Origin: DATHBP01 sp035296085
GTDB taxonomy: Bacteria > Actinomycetota > Actinomycetes > Propionibacteriales > Nocardioidaceae
Length of the DNA: 31,633 bases
NCBI GenBank assembly: GCA_035296085.1
Contig: DATHBP010000211.1
Location: 1 to 31,633 of the forward strand
Direction: 5' to 3'
Shown one piece after another: positions 13,685 to 25,976 of the stretch. The notes below the pieces were generated by a model, which was not told the DNA's origin, ran no database searches, and worked only from the letters and a program-made list of their open reading frames with translations. Position numbers and translations under genes: made by a program. How positions within the stretch are numbered: position 1 is the stretch's first letter; the number at the start of each line of letters is the position of its first letter.

Positions 13685-13721
13685 CCGCCGCCCCTGCTCT
13701 TCACCTGGGCAGGAGCGGCGG
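13685..13721 (+). terminator. rplL-rpoB intergenic hairpin (partial terminator or processing site)
   Basis: CCGCCGC-C-CCTGC (13685-13697) pairs with GCAGG-A-GCGGCGG (13709-13721). This is a 12-bp stem with one C/A mismatch and an 11-base loop, three bases after the rplL stop. There is no T-run. A partial terminator or RNA-processing site at this place is known in other bacteria and lowers rpoBC relative to rplJL. The remaining 13722-13884 shows nothing further that I can name. Confidence 0.6.
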
Positions 13722-13884
13722 GGTCTGCCGCGCGGCCCGCGGAGTATCCGTCGTTGTCGACTCGACATAGCGGGTCGGCGCGGCTAGACTGCGTGTTTGC
13801 CCTGCCCCCAGAACCGTCCCCGACTTGTCGCGGGCGGTTCAGCGTGCACGAAGTCACGTCTGCGAGCCTCCGGAAGGACGCCTC

Positions 13885-17367
<3,483 letters not shown>

Positions 17368-17431
17368 GGCCCCACGGCAATTTCTCGCTTCGCTTGAAAT
17401 TGCCGCGGGGGCCCCAAAGACCCCTTTGGCC
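17368..17431 (+). other. tandem hairpins in the rpoB-rpoC spacer
   Basis: GGCCCC (17368-17373) plus CGGCAATTTC (17375-17384) pair with GAAATTGCCG (17396-17405) plus GGGGCC (17408-17413), a stem of about 16 bp. A second possible stem, CCAAAG (17414-17419)/CTTTGG (17424-17429), follows. There is no T-run, so it is more likely an RNA processing or stability element than a full terminator. The rpoC ribosome site starts 15 bases later. Confidence 0.55.
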
Positions 17432-17458
17432 AGCCAAAACTGAGAGAAGGAATTGAAC

Positions 17459-20400
17459 TTGTTGGACGTGAACTTCTTCGACGAGCTTCGCATCGGCCTG
17501 GCGACGGCCGATGACATCCGTCAGTGGTCGCACGGTGAGGTCAAGAAGCCCGAGACCATCAACTACCGCACGCTCAAGCCGGAGCGCGACGGCCTTTTCT
17601 GCGAGAAGATCTTCGGCCCCACCCGGGACTGGGAGTGCTACTGCGGCAAGTACAAGCGCGTCCGGTTCAAGGGCATCATCTGCGAGCGCTGCGGGGTCGA
17701 GGTGACGCGTTCGAAGGTGCGCCGCGAGCGGATGGGCCACATCGAGCTCGCCGCCCCGGTGACGCACATCTGGTACTTCAAGGGCGTGCCGAGCCGGCTC
17801 GGATACCTGCTCGACCTCGCCCCCAAGGACCTCGAGAAGGTCATCTACTTCGCGGCCTACATGATCACCGAGGTCGACGACGAAGCCCGGCACCGCGATC
17901 TCCCCTCCCTCGAGGCGAAGATCGAGGTTGAGCGCAAGCAGATGCAGGCCCGTCGAGACGCCGACATCGAGCGCCGCCTTGCCAAGCTCGAGGAGGACCT
18001 CGCCCAGCTCGAGGCCGAGGGCGCCAAGGCCGACGCACGGCGCAAGGTCAAGGAGGCCGCCGAGCGCGAAGCCCGCCAGCTGCGTGACCGTTCACAGCGC
18101 GAGCTCGACCGGCTGGAGGAGGTATGGACTCGTTTCCGCAACCTCAAGGTGCAAGACCTCGAAGGTGACGAGGTGCTCTACCGCGAGATGAAGCTCCGCT
18201 TCGGCAAGTACTTCGCGGGCGCGATGGGTGCATCGGCGATCCAGGCGCGCCTGGAGTCGTTCGACCTCGCGGCCGAGTCGGCCGAGCTGCGCGACACCAT
18301 CCGCAACGGCAAAGGACAGCGCAAGGCCCGCGCGCTCAAGCGGCTCAAGGTGGTCGCGGCGTTCCTCACCACCACCAACAGCCCGCTGGGCATGGTGCTC
18401 GACTGCGTGCCGGTGATCCCACCCGACCTGCGCCCGATGGTGCAGCTCGACGGCGGTCGGTTCGCCACGAGTGATCTGAACGACCTCTACCGGCGAGTCA
18501 TCAACCGCAACAACCGGCTCAAGCGGCTGCTCGACCTCGGCGCACCCGAGATCATCGTCAACAACGAGAAGCGGATGCTGCAGGAAGCGGTCGACTCGCT
18601 GTTCGACAACGGGCGGCGTGGCCGTCCCGTCACCGGGCCAGGCAACCGGCCGCTGAAGTCGCTATCGGACATGCTCAAGGGCAAGCAGGGGCGCTTCCGG
18701 CAGAACCTGCTGGGCAAGCGGGTCGACTACTCCGGCCGCTCGGTCATCGTCGTGGGTCCGCAGCTCAAGCTGCACCAGTGCGGTCTGCCCAAGCAGATGG
18801 CACTCGAGCTGTTCAAGCCGTTCGTCATGAAGCGGCTGGTGGACCTCAACCATGCCCAGAACATCAAGAGTGCCAAGCGCATGGTCGAGCGCGCCGGCGC
18901 CAACATCCGCCACGCGCACGTCTGGGACGTGCTCGAGGAGGTCATCACCGAGCACCCGGTGCTGCTCAACCGTGCCCCGACGTTGCACCGGCTCGGCATT
19001 CAGGCCTTCGAGCCGCAGCTGATCGAAGGCAAGGCGATCCAGATCCACCCGTTGGTCTGCACAGCGTTCAACGCCGACTTCGACGGTGACCAGATGGCGG
19101 TGCATCTCCCGCTCTCGGCGGAGGCGCAGGCCGAGGCGCGGATCTTGATGCTGTCGACGAACAACATTCTCAAGCCCGCTGACGGCCGGCCGGTGACGAT
19201 GCCGACGCAGGACATGGTCATCGGCATCTTCTTCCTGACCGTCGACCGCGAGGGCATGCCCGGCGAGGGCCGCGCGTTCTCCTCGGTGGCCGAGGCGCGG
19301 ATGGCCTTCGACCGTGGGCAGATCGCGATGCAGAGCCCGGTCAAGATCCGGTTCAGCGACATCGTCCCACCGGCGAGCGCACAGCTCCCCGAGGGCTGGG
19401 AGCCAGGTCAGCCGATCATCCTGACGACGACGCTCGGGCGCGCCCTGCTCAACGAAGCGCTTCCGGCCGACTACGTCTACGTCGACGAGGAGGTCGGCAA
19501 GAAGCAGCTCGGCACCATCGTCAACGACCTGGCAGAGCGCTATCCGAAGGTCGCCGTAGCGCACGCGCTCGACGCGCTCAAGGACCTCGGCTTCTACTGG
19601 GCCACCCGCTCCGGCGTCACGATCTCGATCGAGGACGTTATTTCGCCGCCCACCAAGATCGCGATCCTCGAGCAGTACGAGACGCAGGCGGCCAAGGTGC
19701 AGCAACAGTTCGAGCGGGGTCTGATCACCGACGACGAACGTCGCCAGGAGCTGATCGAGATCTGGACGCAGGCGACAAACGAGGTGGCCAGAGAGATGGA
19801 GGCCGGCTTCACGAAGACCAACCCCATCTACATGATGGTGCACTCCGGTGCCCGCGGGAACATGATGCAAGTACGCCAGATCGCCGGCATCCGTGGCCTG
19901 GTGGCCAACCCCAAGGGCGAGACGATCCCGCGGCCGATCAAGTCCAGCTACCGCGAGGGCCTCTCCGTGCTCGAGTACTTCATCTCCACCCACGGCGCTC
20001 GCAAGGGCATGGCGGACACCGCGTTGCGTACTGCCGACTCGGGCTATCTGACCCGCCGACTCGTCGACGTCTCGCAGGACGTCATCATCCGTGAGGACGA
20101 CTGCGGTACCGAGCGCGGCCTGGTGAAGAAGATCGCGGCGCGGCTCCCCAACGGCGGGCTCGTCAAGCATGAGAACGTCGAGACGGCGGCCTACGCGAGG
20201 TCCGCTGCGACCGAGGTCACCCATCCCAAGACCGGCGAGGTGCTGGTCGAAGCAGGCGGCGACCTCGGTGACGTCAAGATCTCCGAGCTCGTCGCCGCAG
20301 GGGTCGAGGACGTGCGCGTGCGCAGCGTGCTGACCTGCGACGCCCGCACGGGGACCTGTGCGAAGTGCTACGGGCGCTCCCTGGCGACCGGTCTGCTCGT

Positions 20401-21349
20401 CGACATCGGTGAGGCGGTCGGCATCATCGCCGCACAGTCGATCGGTGAGCCGGGCACCCAGCTGACCATGCGTACCTTCCACACCGGTGGTGTGGCGGGC
20501 GACGACATCACCCAGGGCCTGCCGCGCGTCGTGGAGCTTTTCGAGGCGCGCCAGCCCAAGGGCAAGGCGCCGATCTCGGAGGCCCAGGGTCGGGTCAGGG
20601 TCGAGGACAGCGAAAAGGGACGCAAGATCGTCGTTGTCCCCGACGACGGGTCAGAGGAGGAGGCCTTCCCGGTCAGCAAGCGGTCTCGGATGCTCGTCGC
20701 CGACGGCGACAGCGTCGAGGTCGGCCAGCCGCTGATCCATGGGACGCCCGACCCTGCGGACGTCTTGCGCGTGCTCGGCGTCCGCAAGGCGCAAGAGCAC
20801 CTGGTCGAGGAGGTCCAGCAGGTCTACCGGATCCAGGGAGTCGCGATCCACGACAAGCACATCGAGATCATCATCCGCCAGATGCTGCGCCGGGTAACCG
20901 TCATCGAGTCCGGTGACGCGGCGCTGCTCCCGGGTGAGCTCGTCGACAGGATCCGCTTCGAGGACGAGAACCGCCGGGTCGTGTCCGAAGGCGGGACACC
21001 GGCCTCCGGACGTCCGGTGCTGATGGGGATCACCAAGGCGTCGCTGGCTACCGAGTCGTGGCTGTCCGCGGCGTCGTTCCAGGAGACCACCAAGGTGCTC
21101 ACCGACGCGGCCATCCACGCAAAGTCCGACGCGCTGATGGGGCTGAAGGAGAACGTGATCATCGGCAAGCTGATCCCGGCGGGGACCGGTCTCGAGCGCT
21201 ACCGCAACATCGCGGTTGAGCCGACCGAGGAGGCGCGGGCGCAGGCCTACTCGATGACGGCGTACGACCCCTACCAGTACGACTTCGGGGCAGCCGCCGG
21301 GCCGGCGGTCGCGTTGGACGAGCTCGACTTCAGCTCCTACCGCAACTGA
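17459..21349 (+). CDS. rpoC: DNA-directed RNA polymerase subunit beta'
   Basis: 1296 residues from TTG 17459 (LLDVNFFDELRIG), with GAAGGA at 17446-17451 seven bases upstream. Other TTG codons at 17453 and 17462 are possible, but 17459 matches the V/MLDVNFF start of homologues. Features in order: N-terminal zinc site CYCGKYKR and CERCG; a coiled-coil-rich actinobacterial segment at about 150-220; the catalytic NADFDGDQMAVH with three Asp; the trigger-loop region STHGARKGMADTALRTADSG; a second zinc site (CGTERG, then CDARTGTCAKCYGRS); and the C-terminal GITKASLATESWLSAASFQE. Between MVER and WDVLEEV there are ten residues (AGANIRHAHV) where homologues usually have five. It is otherwise typical. 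Confidence 0.98.
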   Translation: MLDVNFFDELRIGLATADDIRQWSHGEVKKPETINYRTLKPERDGLFCEKIFGPTRDWECYCGKYKRVRFKGIICERCGVEVTRSKVRRERMGHIELAAPVTHIWYFKGVPSRLGYLLDLAPKDLEKVIYFAAYMITEVDDEARHRDLPSLEAKIEVERKQMQARRDADIERRLAKLEEDLAQLEAEGAKADARRKVKEAAEREARQLRDRSQRELDRLEEVWTRFRNLKVQDLEGDEVLYREMKLRFGKYFAGAMGASAIQARLESFDLAAESAELRDTIRNGKGQRKARALKRLKVVAAFLTTTNSPLGMVLDCVPVIPPDLRPMVQLDGGRFATSDLNDLYRRVINRNNRLKRLLDLGAPEIIVNNEKRMLQEAVDSLFDNGRRGRPVTGPGNRPLKSLSDMLKGKQGRFRQNLLGKRVDYSGRSVIVVGPQLKLHQCGLPKQMALELFKPFVMKRLVDLNHAQNIKSAKRMVERAGANIRHAHVWDVLEEVITEHPVLLNRAPTLHRLGIQAFEPQLIEGKAIQIHPLVCTAFNADFDGDQMAVHLPLSAEAQAEARILMLSTNNILKPADGRPVTMPTQDMVIGIFFLTVDREGMPGEGRAFSSVAEARMAFDRGQIAMQSPVKIRFSDIVPPASAQLPEGWEPGQPIILTTTLGRALLNEALPADYVYVDEEVGKKQLGTIVNDLAERYPKVAVAHALDALKDLGFYWATRSGVTISIEDVISPPTKIAILEQYETQAAKVQQQFERGLITDDERRQELIEIWTQATNEVAREMEAGFTKTNPIYMMVHSGARGNMMQVRQIAGIRGLVANPKGETIPRPIKSSYREGLSVLEYFISTHGARKGMADTALRTADSGYLTRRLVDVSQDVIIREDDCGTERGLVKKIAARLPNGGLVKHENVETAAYARSAATEVTHPKTGEVLVEAGGDLGDVKISELVAAGVEDVRVRSVLTCDARTGTCAKCYGRSLATGLLVDIGEAVGIIAAQSIGEPGTQLTMRTFHTGGVAGDDITQGLPRVVELFEARQPKGKAPISEAQGRVRVEDSEKGRKIVVVPDDGSEEEAFPVSKRSRMLVADGDSVEVGQPLIHGTPDPADVLRVLGVRKAQEHLVEEVQQVYRIQGVAIHDKHIEIIIRQMLRRVTVIESGDAALLPGELVDRIRFEDENRRVVSEGGTPASGRPVLMGITKASLATESWLSAASFQETTKVLTDAAIHAKSDALMGLKENVIIGKLIPAGTGLERYRNIAVEPTEEARAQAYSMTAYDPYQYDFGAAAGPAVALDELDFSSYRN

Positions 21350-21391
21350 GCTCACCAGCCGGGTCTCCATCTGCCTGGTGTGGTGGCCGGC

Positions 21392-21431
21392 TGGGGGCTT
21401 CCCACGGCCTGTTGTGCCAGGGAAGCCCCCA
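21392..21431 (+). terminator. terminator of the rpoBC operon
   Basis: TGGGGGCTTCCC (21392-21403) and GGGAAGCCCCCA (21420-21431) form a perfect 12-bp stem with a 16-base loop, 42 bases after the rpoC stop. There is no T-run, as is usual for actinobacterial terminators. Confidence 0.8.
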
Positions 21432-21483
21432 CTTGCCTCGTCCAGCGCTGCATCGAGGTGTACGCCGGGGTGGCCTTTCCGCT

Positions 21484-21512
21484 TTGACCGACCTGAGCCG
21501 ACCGGGTAATCT
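21484..21512 (+). promoter_or_regulatory. promoter of the str operon (rpsL)
   Basis: TTGACC (21484-21489) and TAATCT (21507-21512) are separated by exactly 17 bases, a near-consensus housekeeping-sigma promoter. It lies just after the rpoBC terminator. Transcription should start near 21519, giving a leader of about 170 bases before rpsL. Confidence 0.75.
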
Positions 21513-21523
21513 TTGACAGCGTG

Positions 21524-21537
21524 CCTGGCGCGCCAGG
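21524..21537. promoter_or_regulatory. 14-bp perfect palindrome at the predicted rpsL transcript start
   Basis: CCTGGCGCGCCAGG is a perfect inverted repeat lying about +5 to +18 of the predicted rpsL transcript. It could be an operator for a dimeric protein or a compact 5' RNA structure. No family of binding protein is recognised. Confidence 0.4.
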
Positions 21538-21621
21538 TGTTCGTGCGCGCTCCGGCCCCAGCCGGACCGTGCAGTCACAATCCCGAGCCGTGAACCGGCC
21601 AACCGCCCCCGCTGTCAGGCA

Positions 21622-21644
21622 ACACGCCCGACCACGGGGGCCGC
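21622..21644 (+). promoter_or_regulatory. leader motif shared with the S10 operon (copy 1, ahead of rpsL)
   Basis: ACACGCCCGACC, one variable base, CGGGGG, one variable base, CGC. It matches 21 of 23 positions with the leader of rpsJ at 26220-26242. It ends 45 bases before the rpsL start. Here CGGGGGC can also pair with GCCCCCG at 21605-21611. It is probably an RNA element or stem-loop involved in ribosomal-protein leader control; the binding factor is unknown. Confidence 0.55.
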
Positions 21645-21689
21645 CCGAGGACATCCCAGCAGGAAACAGCGAAGGAAAGAGACGCCGCG

Positions 21690-22064
21690 GTGCCCACGAT
21701 CCAGCAACTGGTCCGCAAAGGTCGCCAGGACAAGGTGGCCAAGAACAAGACGCCGGCGCTGAAGGGCTCACCCCAGCGCCGGGGTGTGTGCACGCGCGTC
21801 TACACCACCACACCGAAGAAGCCCAACTCCGCGCTGCGCAAAGTCGCCCGTGTGCGCCTGACCAGCCAGATCGAGGTCACCGCATACATCCCCGGCGTCG
21901 GTCACAACCTTCAGGAGCACTCGATCGTGCTGGTTCGCGGCGGCCGGGTGAAGGACCTCCCGGGTGTCCGTTACAAGATCATTCGCGGCTCCCTCGACAC
22001 CCAAGGTGTGAAGAACCGCAAGCAGGCGCGAAGCCGCTATGGCGCCAAGAAGGAGAAGGGCTGA
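21690..22064 (+). CDS. rpsL: 30S ribosomal protein S12
   Basis: 124 residues from GTG 21690, with GAAGGAAAGAGA upstream. It contains TTTPKKPNSALRKVARVRLT and VRGGRVKDLPGVRYK. Lys43, Lys88 and Pro91, where streptomycin-resistance substitutions occur, are all wild type. S12 lies at the decoding centre. It is the first gene of the str operon. Its stop overlaps the rpsG start by one base (TGATG). Confidence 0.98.
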   Translation: MPTIQQLVRKGRQDKVAKNKTPALKGSPQRRGVCTRVYTTTPKKPNSALRKVARVRLTSQIEVTAYIPGVGHNLQEHSIVLVRGGRVKDLPGVRYKIIRGSLDTQGVKNRKQARSRYGAKKEKG

Positions 22065-22534
22065 TGCCGCGCAAAGGACCGGCTCCCAAGCGTCCCATCG
22101 AGATCGACCCCGTCTACTCCAACGTCGTGGTGTCACAGCTGATCGCGAAGGTCTTGGTGGACGGCAAGAAGCAGGTGGCGCAGCGCATCGTCTACAACGC
22201 GCTCGAAGGTTGCCGCGCCAAGACCGGCACCGACCCGGTCCTCACGCTCAAGCGCGCGCTCGAGAACGTGAAACCGACTCTCGAGGTCAAGAGCCGGCGC
22301 GTCGGCGGTGCTACCTACCAGGTGCCGGTCGAGGTGAAGGCAGAGCGGTCGACGACGCTGGCGCTGCGCTGGCTGGTGTCCTACTCCCAGGCACGCCGGG
22401 AGAAGACCATGGCGGAGCGGCTGATGAATGAGCTGCTCGATGCGTCCAACGGCCTCGGTGCGAGCGTCAAGCGCCGCGAGGACATCCACAAGATGGCGGA
22501 GTCCAACAAGGCCTTCGCGCACTACCGCTGGTGA
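22064..22534 (+). CDS. rpsG: 30S ribosomal protein S7
   Basis: 156 residues, the standard bacterial length, from ATG 22064 overlapping the rpsL stop, with AGGAGAAGGG upstream inside rpsL. Typical blocks: MPRKGPAPKRPIEIDPVYSN, VSQLIAKVLVDGKKQVAQRI, VGGATYQVPVEV and KREDIHKMAESNKAFAHYRW at the C terminus. It nucleates folding of the 16S rRNA 3' domain and represses its own operon in E. coli. Coupling to S12 is implied by the overlap. Confidence 0.98.
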   Translation: MPRKGPAPKRPIEIDPVYSNVVVSQLIAKVLVDGKKQVAQRIVYNALEGCRAKTGTDPVLTLKRALENVKPTLEVKSRRVGGATYQVPVEVKAERSTTLALRWLVSYSQARREKTMAERLMNELLDASNGLGASVKRREDIHKMAESNKAFAHYRW

Positions 22535-22554
22535 CGCGACCCAGCGGGAAGAGC

Positions 22555-22572
22555 GGCGTACGCAGGTACGCC
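22555..22572 (+). other. small hairpin in the rpsG-fusA spacer
   Basis: GGCGTAC (22555-22561) and GTACGCC (22566-22572) form a perfect 7-bp stem with loop GCAG, 20 bases after the rpsG stop and 39 bases before fusA. It may influence coupling or mRNA processing; significance is unproven. Confidence 0.4.
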
Positions 22573-22611
22573 ATGAGCATCCGACTCTCGAGAACGAGGT
22601 AGAGGTCCACA

Positions 22612-24717
22612 GTGGCCACCGACATTTCGACCGACCTCGCCAAGGTCCGCAACATCGGGATCATGGCGCACATCGACGCGGGCAAGACCACGACGACCGA
22701 GCGCATCCTGTTCTACACCGGCATCAACTACAAGATCGGTGAGGTCCACGAGGGCGCGGCCACCATGGACTGGATGGAGCAGGAGCAAGAGCGCGGCATC
22801 ACGATCACCTCCGCCGCTACGACGTGCTCCTGGAAAGATCACACGATCAACATCATCGACACACCCGGTCACGTCGACTTCACCGTCGAGGTCGAGCGCT
22901 CGCTGCGCGTCCTCGACGGCGCAGTGGCCGTGTTCGACGGGGTTGCCGGCGTCGAGCCGCAGTCGGAGACCGTGTGGCGCCAAGCCGACCGCTACCGCGT
23001 GCCACGGGTCTGCTTCGTCAACAAGCTCGACCGTACGGGCGCGGAGTTCCACCGTTGCGTCGAGATGATCGAGAACCGACTTGCGGCCACCCCGCTGGTG
23101 ACCCAGATCCCGATCGGCACCGAGGCCGACTTCATCGGTGTGGTCGACCTTGTCGCGATGCGGGCTCTCACCTGGCGGGGCGAGACCGTGAAGGGCGACG
23201 ACTACACCGTCGAGGAGATTCCGGCGTCTCACATCGACGCTGCAAACACCTGGCGCGACCGGCTGCTGGAGACGATCGCCGAGGCCGACGACGAGATGAT
23301 GGAGCTCTATCTCGAAGGCCAAGAGCCAGAGACGGACGCGCTCAACGCGGCGATCCGGCGCGCGACGATCGCCGACAAGCTGACTCCCGTGCTGTGCGGT
23401 ACGGCGTTCAAGAACAAGGGTGTGCAGCCGTTGCTCGATGCCGTGGTGGCGTGGTTGCCCTCACCGCTCGAGCTGGAAGCCGTACAGGGCCATGACGTCA
23501 AGGACGCCGAGATCGTGATCGAGCGCAAGCCGAGCGTCCACGAGCCCTTCGCGGCGCTGGCGTTCAAGATCATGACCGACCAGCACCTTGGCAAGCTCAC
23601 CTACCTGCGCGTCTACTCCGGCCGCCTCGAGACCGGCACCACCGTGCTCAACCCGACCAAGGGCCGCAAGGAGCGAATCGGCAAGATCTATCGCATGCAC
23701 GCCAACAAGCGGGAGGAAATCGCGGCGGTGGGAGCGGGCGACATCGTGGCGGTCATGGGGCTGAAGGACACGACCACCGGTGAGACGCTGTGCGACGTCG
23801 CAAGCCCGGTCGTGCTCGAGTCGATGACTTTTCCGGCCCCGGTCATCTCGGTGGCAATCGAGCCACGCAGCAAGGGAGACCAGGAAAAGCTCGGCACCGC
23901 GATCCAGCGGCTCTCCGACGAGGACCCGACGTTCCAGGTCCGCACCGACGACGAGACCGGCCAGACGATCATCGCCGGCATGGGTGAGCTGCACCTCGAG
24001 GTGCTGGTCGACCGGATGCGGCGAGAGTTCCGGGTCGAGGCGAACGTCGGCAAGCCGCAGGTGGCCTACCGCGAGACGATCCGCCAGCCGGTGCGCAAGC
24101 ACTCCTACACCCACAAGAAGCAGACCGGCGGCTCCGGCCAGTTCGCCAAGGTCGTCATCGACATCGAGCCCACGGGTGGCGACGGCGACGGCGGCTACGA
24201 GTTCGTCAACGCGGTCACCGGTGGGCGCATACCCCGCGAGTACATCCCGGCCGTCGACGAAGGTGCCCAGGAGGCCATGGAGTTCGGCGTTCTCGCCGGC
24301 TACCCCATGGTCGACGTCAAGGTGACCCTCCAGGACGGCGGCTACCACGACGTCGACTCCTCCGAGCTCGCGTTCAAGATCGCCGGCTCCATGGCGTTCA
24401 AGGAGGCGGCGCGAAAGGCCAACCCGGTGCTGCTCGAGCCGGTCATGGCGGTCGAGGTGACCACACCCGACGACTACATGGGCGAGGTCATCGGCGACCT
24501 CAACTCCCGCCGCGGCCACATTCAGGCGATGGACGAAGGCGTCGGCAACACCCGAGTGGTGAAGGCGCTCGTCCCCGCGTCCGAGATGTTCGGCTACGTG
24601 GGGGACCTGCGGTCGAAGACCCAAGGCCGTGCGGTCTACTTTATGCAGTTCGACTCGTACGCCGAGGTTCCGCGGAACGTCGCTGACGAGATCATCAAGA
24701 AGGTCCGCGGCGAGTGA
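22612..24717 (+). CDS. fusA: translation elongation factor G
   Basis: 701 residues from GTG 22612, with GAGGTAGAGG upstream. The GTPase domain has the P-loop AHIDAGKTTTTERIL, switch II DTPGHVDF and the guanine-specificity NKLDR. Domains II-V follow, with GELHLEVLVDRMRREFRVEA in domain III and the domain IV loop near HKKQTGGSGQFAKVVI. It translocates tRNA-mRNA on the ribosome. No truncation or odd segment is seen. It is third in the str operon, 46 bases before tuf. Confidence 0.98.
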   Translation: MATDISTDLAKVRNIGIMAHIDAGKTTTTERILFYTGINYKIGEVHEGAATMDWMEQEQERGITITSAATTCSWKDHTINIIDTPGHVDFTVEVERSLRVLDGAVAVFDGVAGVEPQSETVWRQADRYRVPRVCFVNKLDRTGAEFHRCVEMIENRLAATPLVTQIPIGTEADFIGVVDLVAMRALTWRGETVKGDDYTVEEIPASHIDAANTWRDRLLETIAEADDEMMELYLEGQEPETDALNAAIRRATIADKLTPVLCGTAFKNKGVQPLLDAVVAWLPSPLELEAVQGHDVKDAEIVIERKPSVHEPFAALAFKIMTDQHLGKLTYLRVYSGRLETGTTVLNPTKGRKERIGKIYRMHANKREEIAAVGAGDIVAVMGLKDTTTGETLCDVASPVVLESMTFPAPVISVAIEPRSKGDQEKLGTAIQRLSDEDPTFQVRTDDETGQTIIAGMGELHLEVLVDRMRREFRVEANVGKPQVAYRETIRQPVRKHSYTHKKQTGGSGQFAKVVIDIEPTGGDGDGGYEFVNAVTGGRIPREYIPAVDEGAQEAMEFGVLAGYPMVDVKVTLQDGGYHDVDSSELAFKIAGSMAFKEAARKANPVLLEPVMAVEVTTPDDYMGEVIGDLNSRRGHIQAMDEGVGNTRVVKALVPASEMFGYVGDLRSKTQGRAVYFMQFDSYAEVPRNVADEIIKKVRGE

Positions 24718-24763
24718 CATCGCTCGCCCGGCGTACACGCAACCAGTTCTAGGAGGAGTCCAA

Positions 24764-25957
24764 GTGGCGAAGGCCAAGTTCGAGCGGACAAAGCCGCACG
24801 TCAACATCGGCACGATCGGCCATATCGACCACGGGAAGACGACCCTGACCGCGGCGATCTCGAAGGTGCTCCACGGCCAGCACCCCGACCTCAACCCGGT
24901 GTTCGCGTTCGACGACATCGACAAGGCGCCGGAAGAGAAGCAGCGCGGCATCACGATCTCGATCGCGCACATCGAGTACCAGACCGAGAAGCGGCACTAC
25001 GCGCACGTCGACTGCCCGGGCCACGCGGACTACATCAAGAACATGATCACCGGTGCCGCGCAGATGGACGGCGCCATCCTGGTGGTGGCCGCCACCGACG
25101 GGCCCATGCCGCAGACCCGGGAGCACGTGTTGCTCGCCCGCCAAGTTGGGGTGCCCGCGATCGTGGTGGCTCTGAACAAGTGCGACATGGTCGACGACGA
25201 GGAGATCCTCGAGCTTGTCGAGCTCGAGGTGCGCGAGCTGCTGAGCGAGTACGAGTTCCCCGGCGACGACATTCCTGTCGTTCGAGTGGCGGCGTTCCCG
25301 GCGCTGAACGGCGACGAGAAGTGGTCGGCGTCCATCGGTGAGCTCATGGAGGCGGTCGACGAGGCAATCCCGCAGCCCGAGCGCGAGACGGAGAAGCCGT
25401 TCCTGATGCCCGTCGAGGACGTCTTCACGATCACCGGACGTGGCACGGTCATCACCGGCCGGATCGAGCGTGGCATCGTCAAGATCAACGAGACCGTCGA
25501 CATCATCGGCATCCGCGACGAGAAGCAGACGACCACGGTCACCGCGGTCGAGATGTTCCGCAAGATCCTCGACGAAGGCCGAGCGGGCGAGAACGTCGGG
25601 CTGCTGCTGCGCGGCACCAAGCGCGAGGACGTCGAGCGCGGCATGGTCGTCATCAAGCCGGGCACCACGACTCCGCACACCGACTTCGAAGCACAGGTCT
25701 ACATCTTGTCCAAGGAGGAGGGTGGCCGGCACACGCCGTTCTTCAACAACTACCGGCCGCAGTTCTACTTCCGGACGACCGACGTGACCGGGGTGGTCAC
25801 CCTGCCGGAGGGCACCGAAATGGTGCTGCCCGGCGACAACACGGAGATGAAGGTCGAACTGATCCAGCCCATCGCCATGGAGGAAGGTCTGCGCTTCGCC
25901 ATCCGTGAAGGCGGGCGCACCGTGGGCGCGGGGCGGGTCACCAAGATCAACAAGTAG
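24764..25957 (+). CDS. tuf: translation elongation factor Tu
   Basis: 397 residues from GTG 24764 (VAKAKFERTKPHVNIGTIGH), with AGGAGGAG at 24751-24758. The longer frame upstream overlaps fusA and is not used. GTPase motifs: GHIDHGKTTLT, DCPGHADYIKNMI and NKCDMVDD. Domains II and III follow, with GRGTVITGRIERG and a C-terminal EGGRTVGAGRVTKINK. It delivers aminoacyl-tRNA to the ribosome. It is the last gene of the str operon, followed by a hairpin terminator. Confidence 0.98.
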   Translation: MAKAKFERTKPHVNIGTIGHIDHGKTTLTAAISKVLHGQHPDLNPVFAFDDIDKAPEEKQRGITISIAHIEYQTEKRHYAHVDCPGHADYIKNMITGAAQMDGAILVVAATDGPMPQTREHVLLARQVGVPAIVVALNKCDMVDDEEILELVELEVRELLSEYEFPGDDIPVVRVAAFPALNGDEKWSASIGELMEAVDEAIPQPERETEKPFLMPVEDVFTITGRGTVITGRIERGIVKINETVDIIGIRDEKQTTTVTAVEMFRKILDEGRAGENVGLLLRGTKREDVERGMVVIKPGTTTPHTDFEAQVYILSKEEGGRHTPFFNNYRPQFYFRTTDVTGVVTLPEGTEMVLPGDNTEMKVELIQPIAMEEGLRFAIREGGRTVGAGRVTKINK

Positions 25958-25976
25958 CAGCGAGGCGTCTGTCGTC

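Noticed and set aside
21513..21518. Second TTGACA near rpsL as an additional promoter
   Set aside because: It overlaps the -10 of the better promoter and has no -10-like hexamer 16-19 bases downstream, where the palindrome lies.
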